Shown here: one piece after another, positions 44,671 to 54,513 of the stretch | Numbering within the stretch: position 1 is the stretch's first letter | How the letters are laid out: each line of letters begins with the position of its first letter | From: an uncultured Clostridia bacterium | Lineage (GTDB): Bacteria > Bacillota > Clostridia > TANB77 > CAG-508 | Assembly (NCBI GenBank): GCA_948976265.1 | Contig: CARFUA010000003.1 | Coordinates: 145,274 to 209,273 of the forward strand | Direction: 5' to 3' | Length of the DNA: 64,000 bases | Program-made: the position numbers and the translations under genes | Notes under the pieces: generated by a model | Database searches by the model: none | What the model was told of the DNA's origin: nothing | What the model saw: only the letters and a program-made list of their open reading frames with translations

Positions 44671-46170
44671 ATGGCAATCATCCAAATAGAAAATTTGACA
44701 TTTAGCTATCAAGGTGCTCTAAACAATATTTTTGAACAGGTTTCATTTCATCTTGATACCAATTGGAAACTTGGTTTAATTGGTAGAAATGGAAAAGGAA
44801 AAACTACTTTTTTAAAATTGTTATTAGGAAAATATGAATATCAGGGAACGATTTCAAAAAATATGGAATTTGACTATTTTCCATTTGAAGTAAAAGACAA
44901 AGAAAAAATGGCAATTGAAATTGTAAATGAAATAGTACCTAATGTAGAAGATTGGGAAATTATAAAAGAACTTAGTTTGCTTCAGGTGGAACCAGAAATA
45001 CTTTATCGAGATTTTAATTTGCTAAGTGGTGGCGAACAGGTAAAAGTTCTTTTAGTTAGTTTATTTCTAAAAGACAATCATTTTTTACTAATTGATGAGC
45101 CCACCAATCATTTAGACTCTGAAACTAGAAACCATTTAATCCAATATTTAAAAAAGAAAAAAGGTTTTATTGTAGTTTCACACGACCGAAATTTTTTAGA
45201 TGAAGTTGTTGACCACATTATTTCGATTAATAATTCGAATATTCAAATCCAAAAAGGAAATTTTTCTTCTTGGCAGGAAAATAAAAAGGCACAAGATAAT
45301 TTTGAATTAACCCAAAATGAAATCTTAAAAAAAGATATTCATCGCCTAGAAATCGCTTCCAAAAACACAGCTAACTGGTCAGACAAAATCGAAAAATCAA
45401 AATACAATACAACCAATTCAGGTTCAAGTATTGATCGAGGTTACGTTGGACATCAGTCCGCTAAAATGATGAAAAAATCAAAAGTAATGGAAAAAAGGAT
45501 TGAAAAATCAATTGCACAAAAATCCACCTTATTAAAAAATATTGACCGAAATGATGCACTAAAAATGGTACCCATCGAACCAAAACAAAAAGTTTTAATC
45601 CTAGCAAAGGATTTTCAAATAAAATATTATCACCAACCAATATTTAAACCATTATCATTTGAAATAAAGAATGGAGACCGCGTTGCTGTGACAGGAAAAA
45701 ATGGTATTGGAAAATCGAGTTTATTGAAAGAAATACTAGGAAATTCGATTGAATATCAGGGAACGTTTAGTTTAGCAAACGATTTAAAAATTTCCTATGT
45801 TTCACAAAGTACCGAAGATTTGAAAGGAAATTTAAGAGAATTTGCAAACCAAAATAAAGTAGACGAAAGTATTTTCAAAGCAATGCTAACCAAAATGGGG
45901 GTACCTAATTTGGAATTTGACAAAGATATTCGTCAAATGAGTGAAGGACAAAAGAAAAAGGTTCTATTAGCCAAAAGCATTTCCGAATCAGCTAATCTCT
46001 ATATTTGGGATGAACCGTTGAATTATATTGATATTTTAACAAGAGTACAAATAGAAGAGATGATTTTAAAAAATAAACCAACCCTCATTTTTGTAGAGCA
46101 TGACGAAACATTTATCAAAAATATTGCAACTAAAATAATAGCGCTACAAGAAAATAAATCTTGCCAATAG
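44671..46170 (+). CDS. ABC-F protein, antibiotic-resistance (Lsa/Vga/CplR) type
   Basis: A 499-residue soluble protein with two ATPase domains. First: GLIGRNGKGKTT, LLSGGEQVK, LLIDEPTNHLDS. Second: VTGKNGIGKSS, MSEGQKKK, YIWDEPLNYID. The interdomain linker has NWSDKIEKSKYN and DRGYVGHQSAKMMKKSK, typical of Lsa/Vga/CplR proteins that free ribosomes from lincosamide, streptogramin A and pleuromutilin drugs. The long leader (44536-44670) may hold attenuation signals, but none is proved. Confidence 0.86.
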   Translation: MAIIQIENLTFSYQGALNNIFEQVSFHLDTNWKLGLIGRNGKGKTTFLKLLLGKYEYQGTISKNMEFDYFPFEVKDKEKMAIEIVNEIVPNVEDWEIIKELSLLQVEPEILYRDFNLLSGGEQVKVLLVSLFLKDNHFLLIDEPTNHLDSETRNHLIQYLKKKKGFIVVSHDRNFLDEVVDHIISINNSNIQIQKGNFSSWQENKKAQDNFELTQNEILKKDIHRLEIASKNTANWSDKIEKSKYNTTNSGSSIDRGYVGHQSAKMMKKSKVMEKRIEKSIAQKSTLLKNIDRNDALKMVPIEPKQKVLILAKDFQIKYYHQPIFKPLSFEIKNGDRVAVTGKNGIGKSSLLKEILGNSIEYQGTFSLANDLKISYVSQSTEDLKGNLREFANQNKVDESIFKAMLTKMGVPNLEFDKDIRQMSEGQKKKVLLAKSISESANLYIWDEPLNYIDILTRVQIEEMILKNKPTLIFVEHDETFIKNIATKIIALQENKSCQ

Positions 46171-46223
46171 AAGGATTTATTGTTATAATCAATAAAAATT
46201 AAAGTACAAAGGAGAAACTTTGG

Positions 46224-47681
46224 ATGAAAAAAGTGTATAAAAAAAATCAAAAAGGTATTACATTAATAGGTCTAGTTGTAACCATAATTGTTTTATTAAT
46301 CCTGGCAGGAGTTAGTTTAAGACTTGTAACGGGAAATAATGGAATTTTAAAAAGAGCGGAAAATGCAGTTACCAGCTCCAATGATGCGAATGACAAAGAA
46401 GAAATAGAACTAGCAATTTCAGCATTATCAATTGCCTATTACGATAATTTTGAAACAAATCAAAATGAAACCTTCAAAAATTTCATCCTAAAAAAATGCG
46501 AAAATGAAACGATTCCAACGGATACAGGCGGAAATTTAAAAACCAACAATGGAAAATTAATCTACACAAATTCAAAAGGAGAAACCAAATATGTCGAATT
46601 ACTAGACAATGGAAGTATCGCAAAAATAGATTCCCTTACCAATTCTACAGAATCATTAAACGTAATTTATATGATTGGTGATGGTATGGGAAAAAATCAT
46701 ATTAAAGCCGCTGAAATTAACAAAGGTTCTCCAATTTATATGCAAACCATACCAAATCAAACCGATGTTACAACGTATTCCCTTTCGGTTAGTCAATATG
46801 GTGAATATGCAACCGATAGCGCCGCTGCAGCGACTGCATTAGCAACGGGTGTTAAGACAATAAATTACTATGTTGGAAAAGACGAAAATCAAAATAATGT
46901 CCAAAATTTAACAGAATATGCGCATTCAATTGGAATGAAAACAGGAACAATTTCCACACAAACCATCTGTCATGCAACGCCAGCAGGCTTTACAACTCAT
47001 GCAAGCAATCGAAATAATTATTCTACAATTGCAGAGCGTCAAGTAACAGAGCAAGAAGTGGATTTAATGTTAGGTGGCGGACAGCAATATTATGATTCTT
47101 TAACAGAACAGATGTTAGCGCATGAATATAATTATATTACAGACTTTTCCGAATTATCTAAATACAATAAAAACCAAAAAGTAATTGGAGCATTTTCTTG
47201 GGGAAGAATGACACAAGACAGCAGTAATGGCAGTCCAATAAATGCAGAACCAAGCCTTGTTCAAATGACGCAAGCAGCATTTTCAAGATTAGAAAATGAA
47301 AACGGATTTTTAGTCATGATAGAAGGTTCTGATATTGATACGTATTCTCACATTTATGACAGAAGCATGACCAACATGTTAAACGAACTGTATGCTTTTG
47401 ACAATGCTATAAAAGTAGCTATGGATTACGTAGATACGCATCCGAATACGATATTAATTGTTACAGCAGACCACGAAACAGGCGGTTTAAATTTAGAAAA
47501 TGTAACAACAAAAGAACAATTAACAGATGATTTATTCACAAATTATAATCATACCAACGAAAACGTTATGGTTTATGCTTATGGAAGAGACACAGAGCAA
47601 TTAACCAATCATGGGACAATTGATAATACAGACATTCATAATTTTATAAAACAAAAATTACAAGCATCCAATGAATCATAA
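46224..47681 (+). CDS. Alkaline phosphatase with prepilin-like N terminus
   Basis: A 485-residue protein. Residues 1-40 are a type IV prepilin leader: KKNQKGITLIGLVVTIIVLL, a KG cleavage site and hydrophobic helix, with Gly where mature Glu5 usually stands. From about 145 follows an alkaline phosphatase domain: YMIGDGMGKNH (metal Asp), the nucleophile in TDSAAAATALATG, and TADHETGGL. The phosphatase may be processed by prepilin peptidase and held in a pseudopilus or the membrane. AAAGGAG precedes it. Confidence 0.85.
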   Translation: MKKVYKKNQKGITLIGLVVTIIVLLILAGVSLRLVTGNNGILKRAENAVTSSNDANDKEEIELAISALSIAYYDNFETNQNETFKNFILKKCENETIPTDTGGNLKTNNGKLIYTNSKGETKYVELLDNGSIAKIDSLTNSTESLNVIYMIGDGMGKNHIKAAEINKGSPIYMQTIPNQTDVTTYSLSVSQYGEYATDSAAAATALATGVKTINYYVGKDENQNNVQNLTEYAHSIGMKTGTISTQTICHATPAGFTTHASNRNNYSTIAERQVTEQEVDLMLGGGQQYYDSLTEQMLAHEYNYITDFSELSKYNKNQKVIGAFSWGRMTQDSSNGSPINAEPSLVQMTQAAFSRLENENGFLVMIEGSDIDTYSHIYDRSMTNMLNELYAFDNAIKVAMDYVDTHPNTILIVTADHETGGLNLENVTTKEQLTDDLFTNYNHTNENVMVYAYGRDTEQLTNHGTIDNTDIHNFIKQKLQASNES

Positions 47682-47745
47682 AAAGAATTGGAATAAAAAA
47701 CTTTCGTTATAGGAAAACTAGATAAAAACGAAAAGGAAAAAAGAG

Positions 47746-48678
47746 ATGTTATATGAAATAATAAGAATGATAATTGGATTTATTTTGCTCATTAAAGGAG
47801 CCGATTTCGTAGTAAAAGGCGCAAGTAATATTGCCAAAAAATTTCATTTATCAGAAATGTTGATTGGAATTATCGTGGTAGGAATTGGTACCTCACTTCC
47901 AGAAATCATTGTAACCGTAAAATCTAGTTTAACAGGCAATACAGACATTATTATTGGAAATTCCATTGGAAGTTGTATTTGCAATTTATTGTTGGTGATT
48001 GGAATTGCTAGTATTTGCAATCCGCTAAAAATTGACAATAAAGTGTTGCAAGTTCATTTGCCAGCCTCTGTGTTTAGTATTTTAATGCTAGCTACTTTTT
48101 GTAATTTTGGAGCAGGAAATCAGATTGTAAGCAAAGCAGAAGGATTGGTATTATTGCTTTTTGCAATAGCGTATATTGTTTATACAGTTTATGAAGACAA
48201 AGAAGAAACGCAGGAAAATAGCGAATCAAAAATAAGTTTCGGACGAATTGTGATATATTTATTATTCGGTGTAATAGGTTTAAAATTTGGCGCTGATTTT
48301 GTGGTGGATGGAGCTGTTGCAATAGCTGAATTTTTTGGCGTTCCAGAAAGTATTATTAGTATGACAGTAGTGTCGATTGGGACTTCTTTGCCAGAAATTG
48401 TAACTTGCATTATCGCAACACTTGAAAAAGAAAGCGATTTAGCCATTGGAAATGTCATTGGTTCCAATATATTCAATATTTGCCTATTACCAGCCATAGG
48501 AGCCATAATTGCTCCAATTCACTATGACGTTATCTTCAACCAATCCTTAATCTTTTTACTATTAATTACGATTTATTTACTTGTTTTTGATTTATTTAAA
48601 AACAAACGAATGATTAGTAAACATCATGGAATTGTCTTTGTTTTGTTATTTTGTTTGTATGTGAGTTGTTTGTTTTAA
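47746..48678 (+). CDS. Calcium/sodium antiporter, CaCA family (YrbG-like)
   Basis: A 310-residue membrane protein with ten helices in two inverted halves. Each half has an alpha repeat: VGIGTSLPEIIVT with GNSIGSCICN, and VSIGTSLPEIVTC with GNVIGSNIFN. The acidic residues in these repeats bind the cation. It exchanges Ca or other cations for Na or H at the membrane. Monocistronic with a strong terminator. Confidence 0.93.
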   Translation: MLYEIIRMIIGFILLIKGADFVVKGASNIAKKFHLSEMLIGIIVVGIGTSLPEIIVTVKSSLTGNTDIIIGNSIGSCICNLLLVIGIASICNPLKIDNKVLQVHLPASVFSILMLATFCNFGAGNQIVSKAEGLVLLLFAIAYIVYTVYEDKEETQENSESKISFGRIVIYLLFGVIGLKFGADFVVDGAVAIAEFFGVPESIISMTVVSIGTSLPEIVTCIIATLEKESDLAIGNVIGSNIFNICLLPAIGAIIAPIHYDVIFNQSLIFLLLITIYLLVFDLFKNKRMISKHHGIVFVLLFCLYVSCLF

Positions 48679-48704
48679 AAAAATAGCCCAACTTTTACAA
48701 ATTC

Positions 48705-48745
48705 TCCTGTGATGCAACTGTGCTTGCATCGCAGGAGGATTTTTT
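48705..48745 (+). terminator. Rho-independent terminator
   Basis: TCCTGTGATGCAA (48705-48717) pairs with TTGCATCGCAGGA (48724-48736), with one G-U pair, then a T run. Confidence 0.88.
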
Positions 48746-48851
48746 GTTGCAATTTTGATAAAAAATGGATTTCCTTCCAGTTTTCGCTTGTAATTTCTCA
48801 AAATTCGTTATATAATAACCAAATAAGAAACGAAAAATAGGAGGAAAGAAT

Positions 48852-49142
48852 ATGGCACAGATTACAAGAGACGAAATCGTCCATATAGAAAAGCTAGCAA
48901 TGCTTAATTTATCCGAACAGGAGATTGATAATTATACAAAAGACATGCAAGAAATTCTAAATTATGCTGAAATAATCAATAATATCGATACATCCAATAC
49001 AGACGAAACCATTGCTACAACGGAACAATTCAACAAATTCAGAAAAGACGAAGTGATTCCTTCCAAAACGAGAGAGAATTTACTTCAAAATGCACCAAGT
49101 CAAGTAGAAGGCATGTTTCAAATTCCAAACGTAATAAATTAG
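48852..49142 (+). CDS. gatC: Asp/Glu-tRNA amidotransferase subunit C
   Basis: The 96-residue small subunit that bridges GatA and GatB. Family features: RDEIVHIEKLAMLNLSEQEI and MQEILNYAEIINNIDTS, ending RKDEVIPSKTRENLLQNAP. AGGAGG precedes the start. It opens the operon gatC-HAD-gatA-gatB. The complex converts Glu-tRNA(Gln) and/or Asp-tRNA(Asn) to the amide forms. Confidence 0.93.
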   Translation: MAQITRDEIVHIEKLAMLNLSEQEIDNYTKDMQEILNYAEIINNIDTSNTDETIATTEQFNKFRKDEVIPSKTRENLLQNAPSQVEGMFQIPNVIN

Positions 49143-49154
49143 GAGGAGAAAGAT

Positions 49155-49745
49155 ATGAGAATCGGAATCGATATCGATGATACCATAGCAGATACCTATG
49201 AAGTTACATTTGCTTACGCTCAATATTATACAATTCATGATTTAGGAAGAAGTGGCGAAATCGAAAATCATGTTGACAATCATCATTTTTATGCGAAAAG
49301 CATGCATAATTGGAACGATGAAGAAGACGCCGATTTTTGGGATACGTATTATGAAAAAATAAAAGATGTAAAACCATTTACTTTGGCAGTAGAAACAATT
49401 AAGCAATTGAAAGAAGAGGGAAACGAAATTATCTTAATTACAGCTAGATGGCAAGCAAAAAATTTTGCTATTGAACAAGTCACTTTGGAATGGTTAGAAA
49501 AAAATCACATTCCTTATGACGATGTTGTAATTATCAGAGATGGCAAAGCCAAAGTAGCTCTTGAAAAAAAGTTAGATTTATTTATCGATGACAGTTTCAA
49601 AAATTGTCAAGATGTTGCCAATGTCGGTATCAAAACATATCTTATGCAATCGAGAACCAATCAAGGATTGGAAGCGGAAAATATAACCAGAGTCTATTCT
49701 TGGTCAGATATTTACAACCGAATCAAAAAGGAGGAAAAAGATTAA
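49155..49745 (+). CDS. HAD-family 5'-nucleotidase-like phosphatase
   Basis: A 196-residue HAD enzyme: motif I GIDIDDTIADT (Asp nucleophile and acid), motif II LITAR, the Lys in DGKAKVAL and motif III LFIDDSF. This is the 5'(3')-deoxyribonucleotidase-like (NT5C) pattern. It is placed inside the gat operon with 12-bp and zero-bp gaps, so it is coexpressed with the amidotransferase. The functional link is unknown. Confidence 0.82.
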   Translation: MRIGIDIDDTIADTYEVTFAYAQYYTIHDLGRSGEIENHVDNHHFYAKSMHNWNDEEDADFWDTYYEKIKDVKPFTLAVETIKQLKEEGNEIILITARWQAKNFAIEQVTLEWLEKNHIPYDDVVIIRDGKAKVALEKKLDLFIDDSFKNCQDVANVGIKTYLMQSRTNQGLEAENITRVYSWSDIYNRIKKEEKD

Positions 49746-51224
49746 ATGGAACTTTATGAATTAACTGTACATGAATTAATAGAAAAATTGCAAAAAGGAG
49801 AAACAACCTCAGAGCAAATTACCAAAAATTATTTTGATAGAATCAAAGAAAAAGATGGACAAGTCAAAGCCTATGTTTCTACCTTAGAAGAACAAGCCAT
49901 GACAAAAGCAAAGCAAGTTGATGAAGACAGAAAAGCTGGAAAAAAACTTAGCCAATTTGCTGGAATTCCAATTGGAATCAAAGATAATATGTGTATCAAT
50001 GGTACACGAACAACTTGTAGCTCTAAAATGCTTGAAAACTTTGTTGCACCTTATAATGCAACGGTCATTGAAAAATTAAATGCAGAAAATATGATTTATC
50101 TTGGAAAATTAAATATGGACGAATTTGCAATGGGAAGTTCAACCGAAAATTCAGCTTTTTTCCCAACGCATAATCCTTGGGATTTATCAAGAGTGCCAGG
50201 TGGTTCGTCAGGAGGCAGTAGTGCAGCAGTTAGTGCAGATATGGCACCATGGGCTTTGGGAAGTGATACAGGAGGTTCTATTCGTCAGCCAGCCAGTTTG
50301 TGTGGTGTTGTTGGATTAAAACCAACCTATGGATTAGTTTCAAGATTTGGCTTAATTGCGTATGCATCTTCTCTTGACCAAATTGGTCCGTTGACAAAAG
50401 ATGTTACGGACAGTAGCTTGTTATTAAATCTGATTGCAGGACACGACCCAAAAGATACCACTTCAATGGACATGCCAAAAAAAGATTATACAACGAGTTT
50501 AGTCAATGATGTAAAAGGCATGAAAATTGGGGTTCCAAAGGAATATTTAGGAGAAGGAACGAGTGCAGAAGTAAAAGAAGCGATGTTTAAAGTGATTAAA
50601 AAATATCAAGAATTGGGTGCAACTGTGGAAGAATGTTCTTTGGATATTGGTCAGTATGCATCAGCGGTTTATTATATTTTGGCATGTGCAGAAGCAAGTT
50701 CTAATTTAGGGAGATTTGATGGAATTCGTTATGGGCATCGAACAGAGAATTTTGAAAATTTGAAAGATATTTATAAAAATTCAAGAAGTGAAGGATTTGG
50801 ACCAGAAGTAAAAAGAAGAATTATTTTAGGAACGTATGTACTAAGTTCAGGTTATTACGATGCGTATTATAAAAAAGCACAACAGGTTCGAACATTAATC
50901 AAAAAAGCATATGCAGAATTATTTCAGAAATATGATTTGCTATTAACACCCGTTTCTCCAACAACAGCTTTTAAAATGAGCGAAAAAATGAGTGATCCAC
51001 TTCAAATGTATATGGCAGATATTTGCACAGTGCCAGTCAATATTGGTGGTTTGCCAGGAATGAGCGTGCCATGTGATGTAGATTCTGAAGGTTTACCAAT
51101 TGGTTTTCAACTGATTGCAAAGCCATTTGCCGAAGAAACGATTTTCCGTGCAGCTTATACTTACGAGCAAAATACGAATTTTAGAGCAGAACATAAACCA
51201 ACATTTAGAGGAGGTGAAGCGTAA
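49746..51224 (+). CDS. gatA: Asp/Glu-tRNA amidotransferase subunit A
   Basis: The 492-residue amidase subunit that frees ammonia from glutamine. The Ser-cisSer-Lys triad is visible: [10 protein letters not shown] (Lys), [15 protein letters not shown] (cis-Ser) and [13 protein letters not shown] (nucleophile Ser). It overlaps gatB by one base (TAATG). Full length and intact. Confidence 0.96.
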   Translation: MELYELTVHELIEKLQKGETTSEQITKNYFDRIKEKDGQVKAYVSTLEEQAMTKAKQVDEDRKAGKKLSQFAGIPIGIKDNMCINGTRTTCSSKMLENFVAPYNATVIEKLNAENMIYLGKLNMDEFAMGSSTENSAFFPTHNPWDLSRVPGGSSGGSSAAVSADMAPWALGSDTGGSIRQPASLCGVVGLKPTYGLVSRFGLIAYASSLDQIGPLTKDVTDSSLLLNLIAGHDPKDTTSMDMPKKDYTTSLVNDVKGMKIGVPKEYLGEGTSAEVKEAMFKVIKKYQELGATVEECSLDIGQYASAVYYILACAEASSNLGRFDGIRYGHRTENFENLKDIYKNSRSEGFGPEVKRRIILGTYVLSSGYYDAYYKKAQQVRTLIKKAYAELFQKYDLLLTPVSPTTAFKMSEKMSDPLQMYMADICTVPVNIGGLPGMSVPCDVDSEGLPIGFQLIAKPFAEETIFRAAYTYEQNTNFRAEHKPTFRGGEA

Positions 51225-52663
51225 TGGCAAAAGAAGATTATGAGGTTGTGATAGGACTAGAAGTTCATTGCGAATTGTCTACAAAAACAAAAATATTTTG
51301 TAGTTGTACCAACGAATTTGGAGGAGAGCCAAATACCCATTGTTGTCCAATTTGTATGGCAATGCCAGGAACGCTTCCAGTATTGAATGAAAAAGTAGTG
51401 GAATATGCTGTAAAAGCAGGGTTAGCAACGAATTGCCAAATTGCACGAAACAGTAAAAATGACCGTAAAAATTATTTTTATCCAGATTTGCCAAAAGCTT
51501 ACCAAATTTCACAATTTGATATGCCACTTTGTTATGATGGATATATCAACATTGAAACTGAGGAAGGCGAGAAAAAAATCCGTTTAGAGCGTATTCATAT
51601 TGAAGAAGATACAGGAAAATTAAATCATGATGATTATGGAAGAGGAAGTTTGTTAGATTTGAATCGAGCGGGTGTTCCTTTAATAGAATGTGTTTCTAAG
51701 CCAGATTTGCGTACAAAAGAAGAGGTAGATAGTTACTTGAAAAAAATAAAATCGATTTTTGAATATATTGAAATTTCAGATTGCAAAATACAAGAAGGTT
51801 CACTTCGTGCAGATGTCAACATTTCTGTTCGAAAAAAAGGAACAGAAGAATTGGGCACAAGAACGGAAACAAAAGGAATGAACTCATTCCGAAGCATTTC
51901 TAGAGCCATTGAATACGAATCCAACAGGCAAATTGAGGTGATTGAAAATGGTGGAAAAATCACACAAGAAACACTTCGTTGGGATGATATTTCAGGCAAA
52001 ACATTTTCCATGAGAGATAAAGAAGATGCGCAAGATTATCGCTATTTTCCAGAACCAGATTTAGCAGGAATTCAATTATCAGAAGAATATATTGAAACAA
52101 TCAAAAATGCTTTACCAGAATTGCCAGAAAGCCGTAAAAAGAGATATTTAAGTGAATATCAATTAATACCAAAAGCAGCCAATTTTGTAACGAGTTCAAA
52201 ATATTATTCCGAGATGTTTGAAGAGGCAATTGAAATTTGCAAAAATCCTAAAATAGCAAGTAATTTGATGATGTCTGAAATTGCTAGAATTTTGAATGAA
52301 AGAGAAGAAGAGCCTGAACAAATTCCATTTACTGGAAAAGAATTGGGTGAGTTAGTAGAATTAATTGACAAAGGAACAATTAGTTCGAGTATTTCGAAAA
52401 AAGTTTTGGAAGAATTATTTGAAAATCCAAAGTCACCAACTAAAATTATTGAAGAAAAAGGCTGGATTCAAATTTCTGATGAAGGAGCTATCAAAGAAGT
52501 TGTACTTAAAATCTTAGAAGCAAATCCACAATCAATTAGCGACTTCAAAGCAGGAAAAGACAGAGCATTAGGCTTCCTAGTTGGTCAAGCAATGAAAGAA
52601 ACCAAAGGAAAAGCCAATCCAAAATTATTAAATCAATTATTTATAGAAGAGTTAAAAAAATAA
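51224..52663 (+). CDS. gatB: Asp/Glu-tRNA amidotransferase subunit B
   Basis: The 479-residue subunit that activates the misacylated tRNA with ATP and adds ammonia. Landmarks: VIGLEVHCELSTKTKIFC, CPICMAMPGTLPVLN, RADVNISVRKKG, DYRYFPEPDL and the C-terminal YqeY-like tail (GQAMKETKGKANPKLLNQL). The zinc-binding Cys pairs near CSCTNEF and CCPICMA are present. Last gene of the operon. Confidence 0.96.
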   Translation: MAKEDYEVVIGLEVHCELSTKTKIFCSCTNEFGGEPNTHCCPICMAMPGTLPVLNEKVVEYAVKAGLATNCQIARNSKNDRKNYFYPDLPKAYQISQFDMPLCYDGYINIETEEGEKKIRLERIHIEEDTGKLNHDDYGRGSLLDLNRAGVPLIECVSKPDLRTKEEVDSYLKKIKSIFEYIEISDCKIQEGSLRADVNISVRKKGTEELGTRTETKGMNSFRSISRAIEYESNRQIEVIENGGKITQETLRWDDISGKTFSMRDKEDAQDYRYFPEPDLAGIQLSEEYIETIKNALPELPESRKKRYLSEYQLIPKAANFVTSSKYYSEMFEEAIEICKNPKIASNLMMSEIARILNEREEEPEQIPFTGKELGELVELIDKGTISSSISKKVLEELFENPKSPTKIIEEKGWIQISDEGAIKEVVLKILEANPQSISDFKAGKDRALGFLVGQAMKETKGKANPKLLNQLFIEELKK

Positions 52664-52676
52664 TCAAAAAAGTAAA

Positions 52677-52870
52677 ACTTCCACCAGCGAGGCTCTCGTG
52701 GGGACCGCTGAGAACTGTTTGCGAGGAACGAGCATTACAGTTCCAGTGGGAAGAGCCGAGCGAAGCCACCAACCAAAACTCAGCAGAGATGTCTGGAAGG
52801 TCCAGGAAACCAGACAATGGTTTCTTGGCGGGGAAGGGATTTAAAGGGAAGGGTGCGAACCCTTCCCTTT
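52677..52870 (+). ncRNA. GC-rich structured RNA candidate
   Basis: A block far richer in G+C than its surroundings, with no ORF. Pairings: AACTGT (52713-52718) with ACAGTT (52737-52742); GGCTCT (52691-52696) with AGAGCC (52752-52757); GCTGAG (52707-52712) with CTCAGC (52779-52784); TGTCTGG (52790-52796) with CCAGACA (52810-52816). Some of them cross, implying a pseudoknot. It ends with an 11-bp hairpin AAAGGGAAGGG / CCCTTCCCTTT (52843-52870). It may be a large structured RNA such as the raiA type, but I cannot assign the family. Confidence 0.55.
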
Positions 52871-53120
52871 AGCTATTCTCCTTTTTCCATTTCCCAATCA
52901 CAAGCACAAAGGCTGCTGGAAACAAGCCAATCATTAAGCCAGTACGAAAAACAATCAGACTTGCTTCATAAAGAAAAATAGATATGTAGTAAGTATTGTA
53001 AAAAGATAATAAAAGTACACCAACCAAACAAGTAATCATTGATACAATCAAACATTTTTCAATCATTTTGATTGCTTTTGGTTCAAAATAACCAGAACAT
53101 TTTTGGACAAACTTTTGCAT
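52869..53120 (-). CDS. Small membrane protein
   Basis: An 83-residue protein with two helices (CLIVSMITCLVGVLLLSFY and FRTGLMIGLFPAAFVLVIG). AAGGAGG lies upstream of the start (minus strand). The stop codon touches the strong hairpin shared with the GC-rich RNA candidate, which can end this gene. No family recognised and no CGG codon. Confidence 0.6.
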   Translation of the reverse strand: MQKFVQKCSGYFEPKAIKMIEKCLIVSMITCLVGVLLLSFYNTYYISIFLYEASLIVFRTGLMIGLFPAAFVLVIGKWKKENS

Positions 53121-53319
53121 AAAGTGCCTCCTTAAAATAACGATTTATTTAAGTTAATCTTAGCATTTTGGGAAGGTAAATGCAAATGTAATATTTGGAA
53201 ATAAAGTATAAACATATTGACGGATGTAATGTAAAATGCTAAAATAATAAAATGATTTTATTCAAAATTCAGGCGTTTCTGCCAGATAAATCACAAAAAT
53301 AAAAAAGAATATTGATTTA

Positions 53320-53338
53320 TGATAACAAATATGTTATA
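53320..53338 (+). promoter_or_regulatory. HigBA promoter with inverted repeat
   Basis: GATAAC-aaatat-GTTAT(A) lies in the spacer and -10 of TTGATT-17-TATAAT. A dyad over the -10 is the usual site for autorepression by a HigA-type antitoxin. Confidence 0.5.
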
Positions 53339-53367
53339 ATTAAAGTACAATATAGAAAGGACAGCAT

Positions 53368-53730
53368 ATGTATGAAATTATTTTTTATAAAAATAAAAAA
53401 GGAAAAAGCGAAATACATGACTATTTATTAGATTTACAAAAGAGAAATGATAAAAATAGTAGAGTAAATTTGGAAAAAATTGATGCTTGTATTAGAGTTT
53501 TAAAAAAGCATGGAACTAATATAGGAGCTCCATATATCAAGTATTTAAGAGACGATATATGGGAACTAAGACCTGTGCGAAATAGAATATTGTTTGCTTA
53601 TTTTAAGGATAATAAATTTATATTGTTAAATATATTTATAAAACAAACTCAAAAAACACCAAAAAGAGAAATTGAAAAAGCAAAGCGATATTTAGAAGAA
53701 TTTATGAAAAGGAGTGATAATGATGAATGA
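53368..53730 (+). CDS. HigB/RelE-like toxin (Gp49 family)
   Basis: A 120-residue toxin of the phage-derived Gp49/HigB family: EIIFYKNKKGKSEIHDYL, IKYLRDDIWELRP and RNRILFAYFKDNKFILLN, ending in a Lys-rich helix. HigB toxins cut mRNA on the ribosome. The antitoxin gene overlaps it, toxin first, as in higBA. Confidence 0.85.
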   Translation: MYEIIFYKNKKGKSEIHDYLLDLQKRNDKNSRVNLEKIDACIRVLKKHGTNIGAPYIKYLRDDIWELRPVRNRILFAYFKDNKFILLNIFIKQTQKTPKREIEKAKRYLEEFMKRSDNDE

Positions 53731-54019
53731 TGATAAAACCTATATAACTTGGAAAGAAGTGGAAGAAAGCCTTCATTTAACTGAGGAACAAGAGTTAGCT
53801 ATTAGATTACAGACACAAATTATGGAAGCAACTATTGAAGCTAGAAAAAAGAATAAACTTACCCAACGAGAATTAAGTAAAAAAACAGGCATTAAACAGT
53901 CTGCTATTGCTAGAATTGAAAAATGTGCCAATTCACCACAAATTAACACATTAATGAAATTATTATATCCAATGGGTTATACTTTAAAAGTAGTGCCGAT
54001 TGAGGATACAAAAAAATAA
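53720..54019 (+). CDS. HigA-like antitoxin, XRE family
   Basis: A 99-residue antitoxin with an XRE helix-turn-helix (LTQRELSKKTGIKQSAIARIE) in the second half and a helical N-terminal part. AGGAG before ATG 53720 (ATG 53723 is equally possible). It overlaps the toxin gene, which keeps the pair coupled, and should repress the operon. Confidence 0.85.
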   Translation: MMNDDKTYITWKEVEESLHLTEEQELAIRLQTQIMEATIEARKKNKLTQRELSKKTGIKQSAIARIEKCANSPQINTLMKLLYPMGYTLKVVPIEDTKK

Positions 54020-54040
54020 TCGTCTTCTGACGATTATTTT
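54013..54040. terminator. Bidirectional terminator between higA and rpsT
   Basis: AAAATAATCGTC (54013-54024), loop TTCT, GACGATTATTTT (54029-54040); both strands end in T runs. Confidence 0.88.
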
Positions 54041-54297
54041 ATCGTATTTAATTTTTTAGCCAAAGCAGATTTTTTTCTAGAAGCAGTATTATTTTTGATA
54101 ACACCTTTTGAACAAGCTTGGTCAATTTTTTTGACAGCTACTTTAAAAGTTTCTTCTGCTTTTGCTTTATCTCCAGCATCTACTGTTTCAACAAAAGTTC
54201 TGATGGCTGTTTTGCAAGCTGATCTTATTTTTTTATTACGAAGTGTTTTTGTTTCAATCACTCTCGTTCTTTTGATAGCAGATTTTATATTTGGCAT
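54034..54297 (-). CDS. rpsT: Small ribosomal subunit protein bS20
   Basis: An 87-residue basic helical protein: MPNIKSAIKRTRVIETKTLR, KTAIRTFVETV, the Lys-rich GVIKNNTASRKKSALAKKL. It binds 16S rRNA early in 30S assembly. GAGGAGG precedes the ATG at 54297. A longer open frame upstream lacks a ribosome site and is not part of the protein. Confidence 0.96.
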   Translation of the reverse strand: MPNIKSAIKRTRVIETKTLRNKKIRSACKTAIRTFVETVDAGDKAKAEETFKVAVKKIDQACSKGVIKNNTASRKKSALAKKLNTIK

Positions 54298-54513
54298 TTT
54301 TGCACCTCCTCTAAATTGTGAATAGTCATTTTCTCCCAATATTCTAACACGAATATTTATAAAATGCAAGCTTTTTCCGAAAAAAGTTTCAAAAATAGAA
54401 AAAATATCAGAAAACCACCATTTTTTCACACAATTTTCACAAAAGTACAATAAATCTGAAATGAAAGTATGATATATTACTTATGATAAAATGAAATTTG
54501 AGAGGAGATAAAA

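Noticed and set aside
54298..54450. N-terminal extension of bS20
   Set aside because: The ribosome site and family start both place the ATG at 54297.
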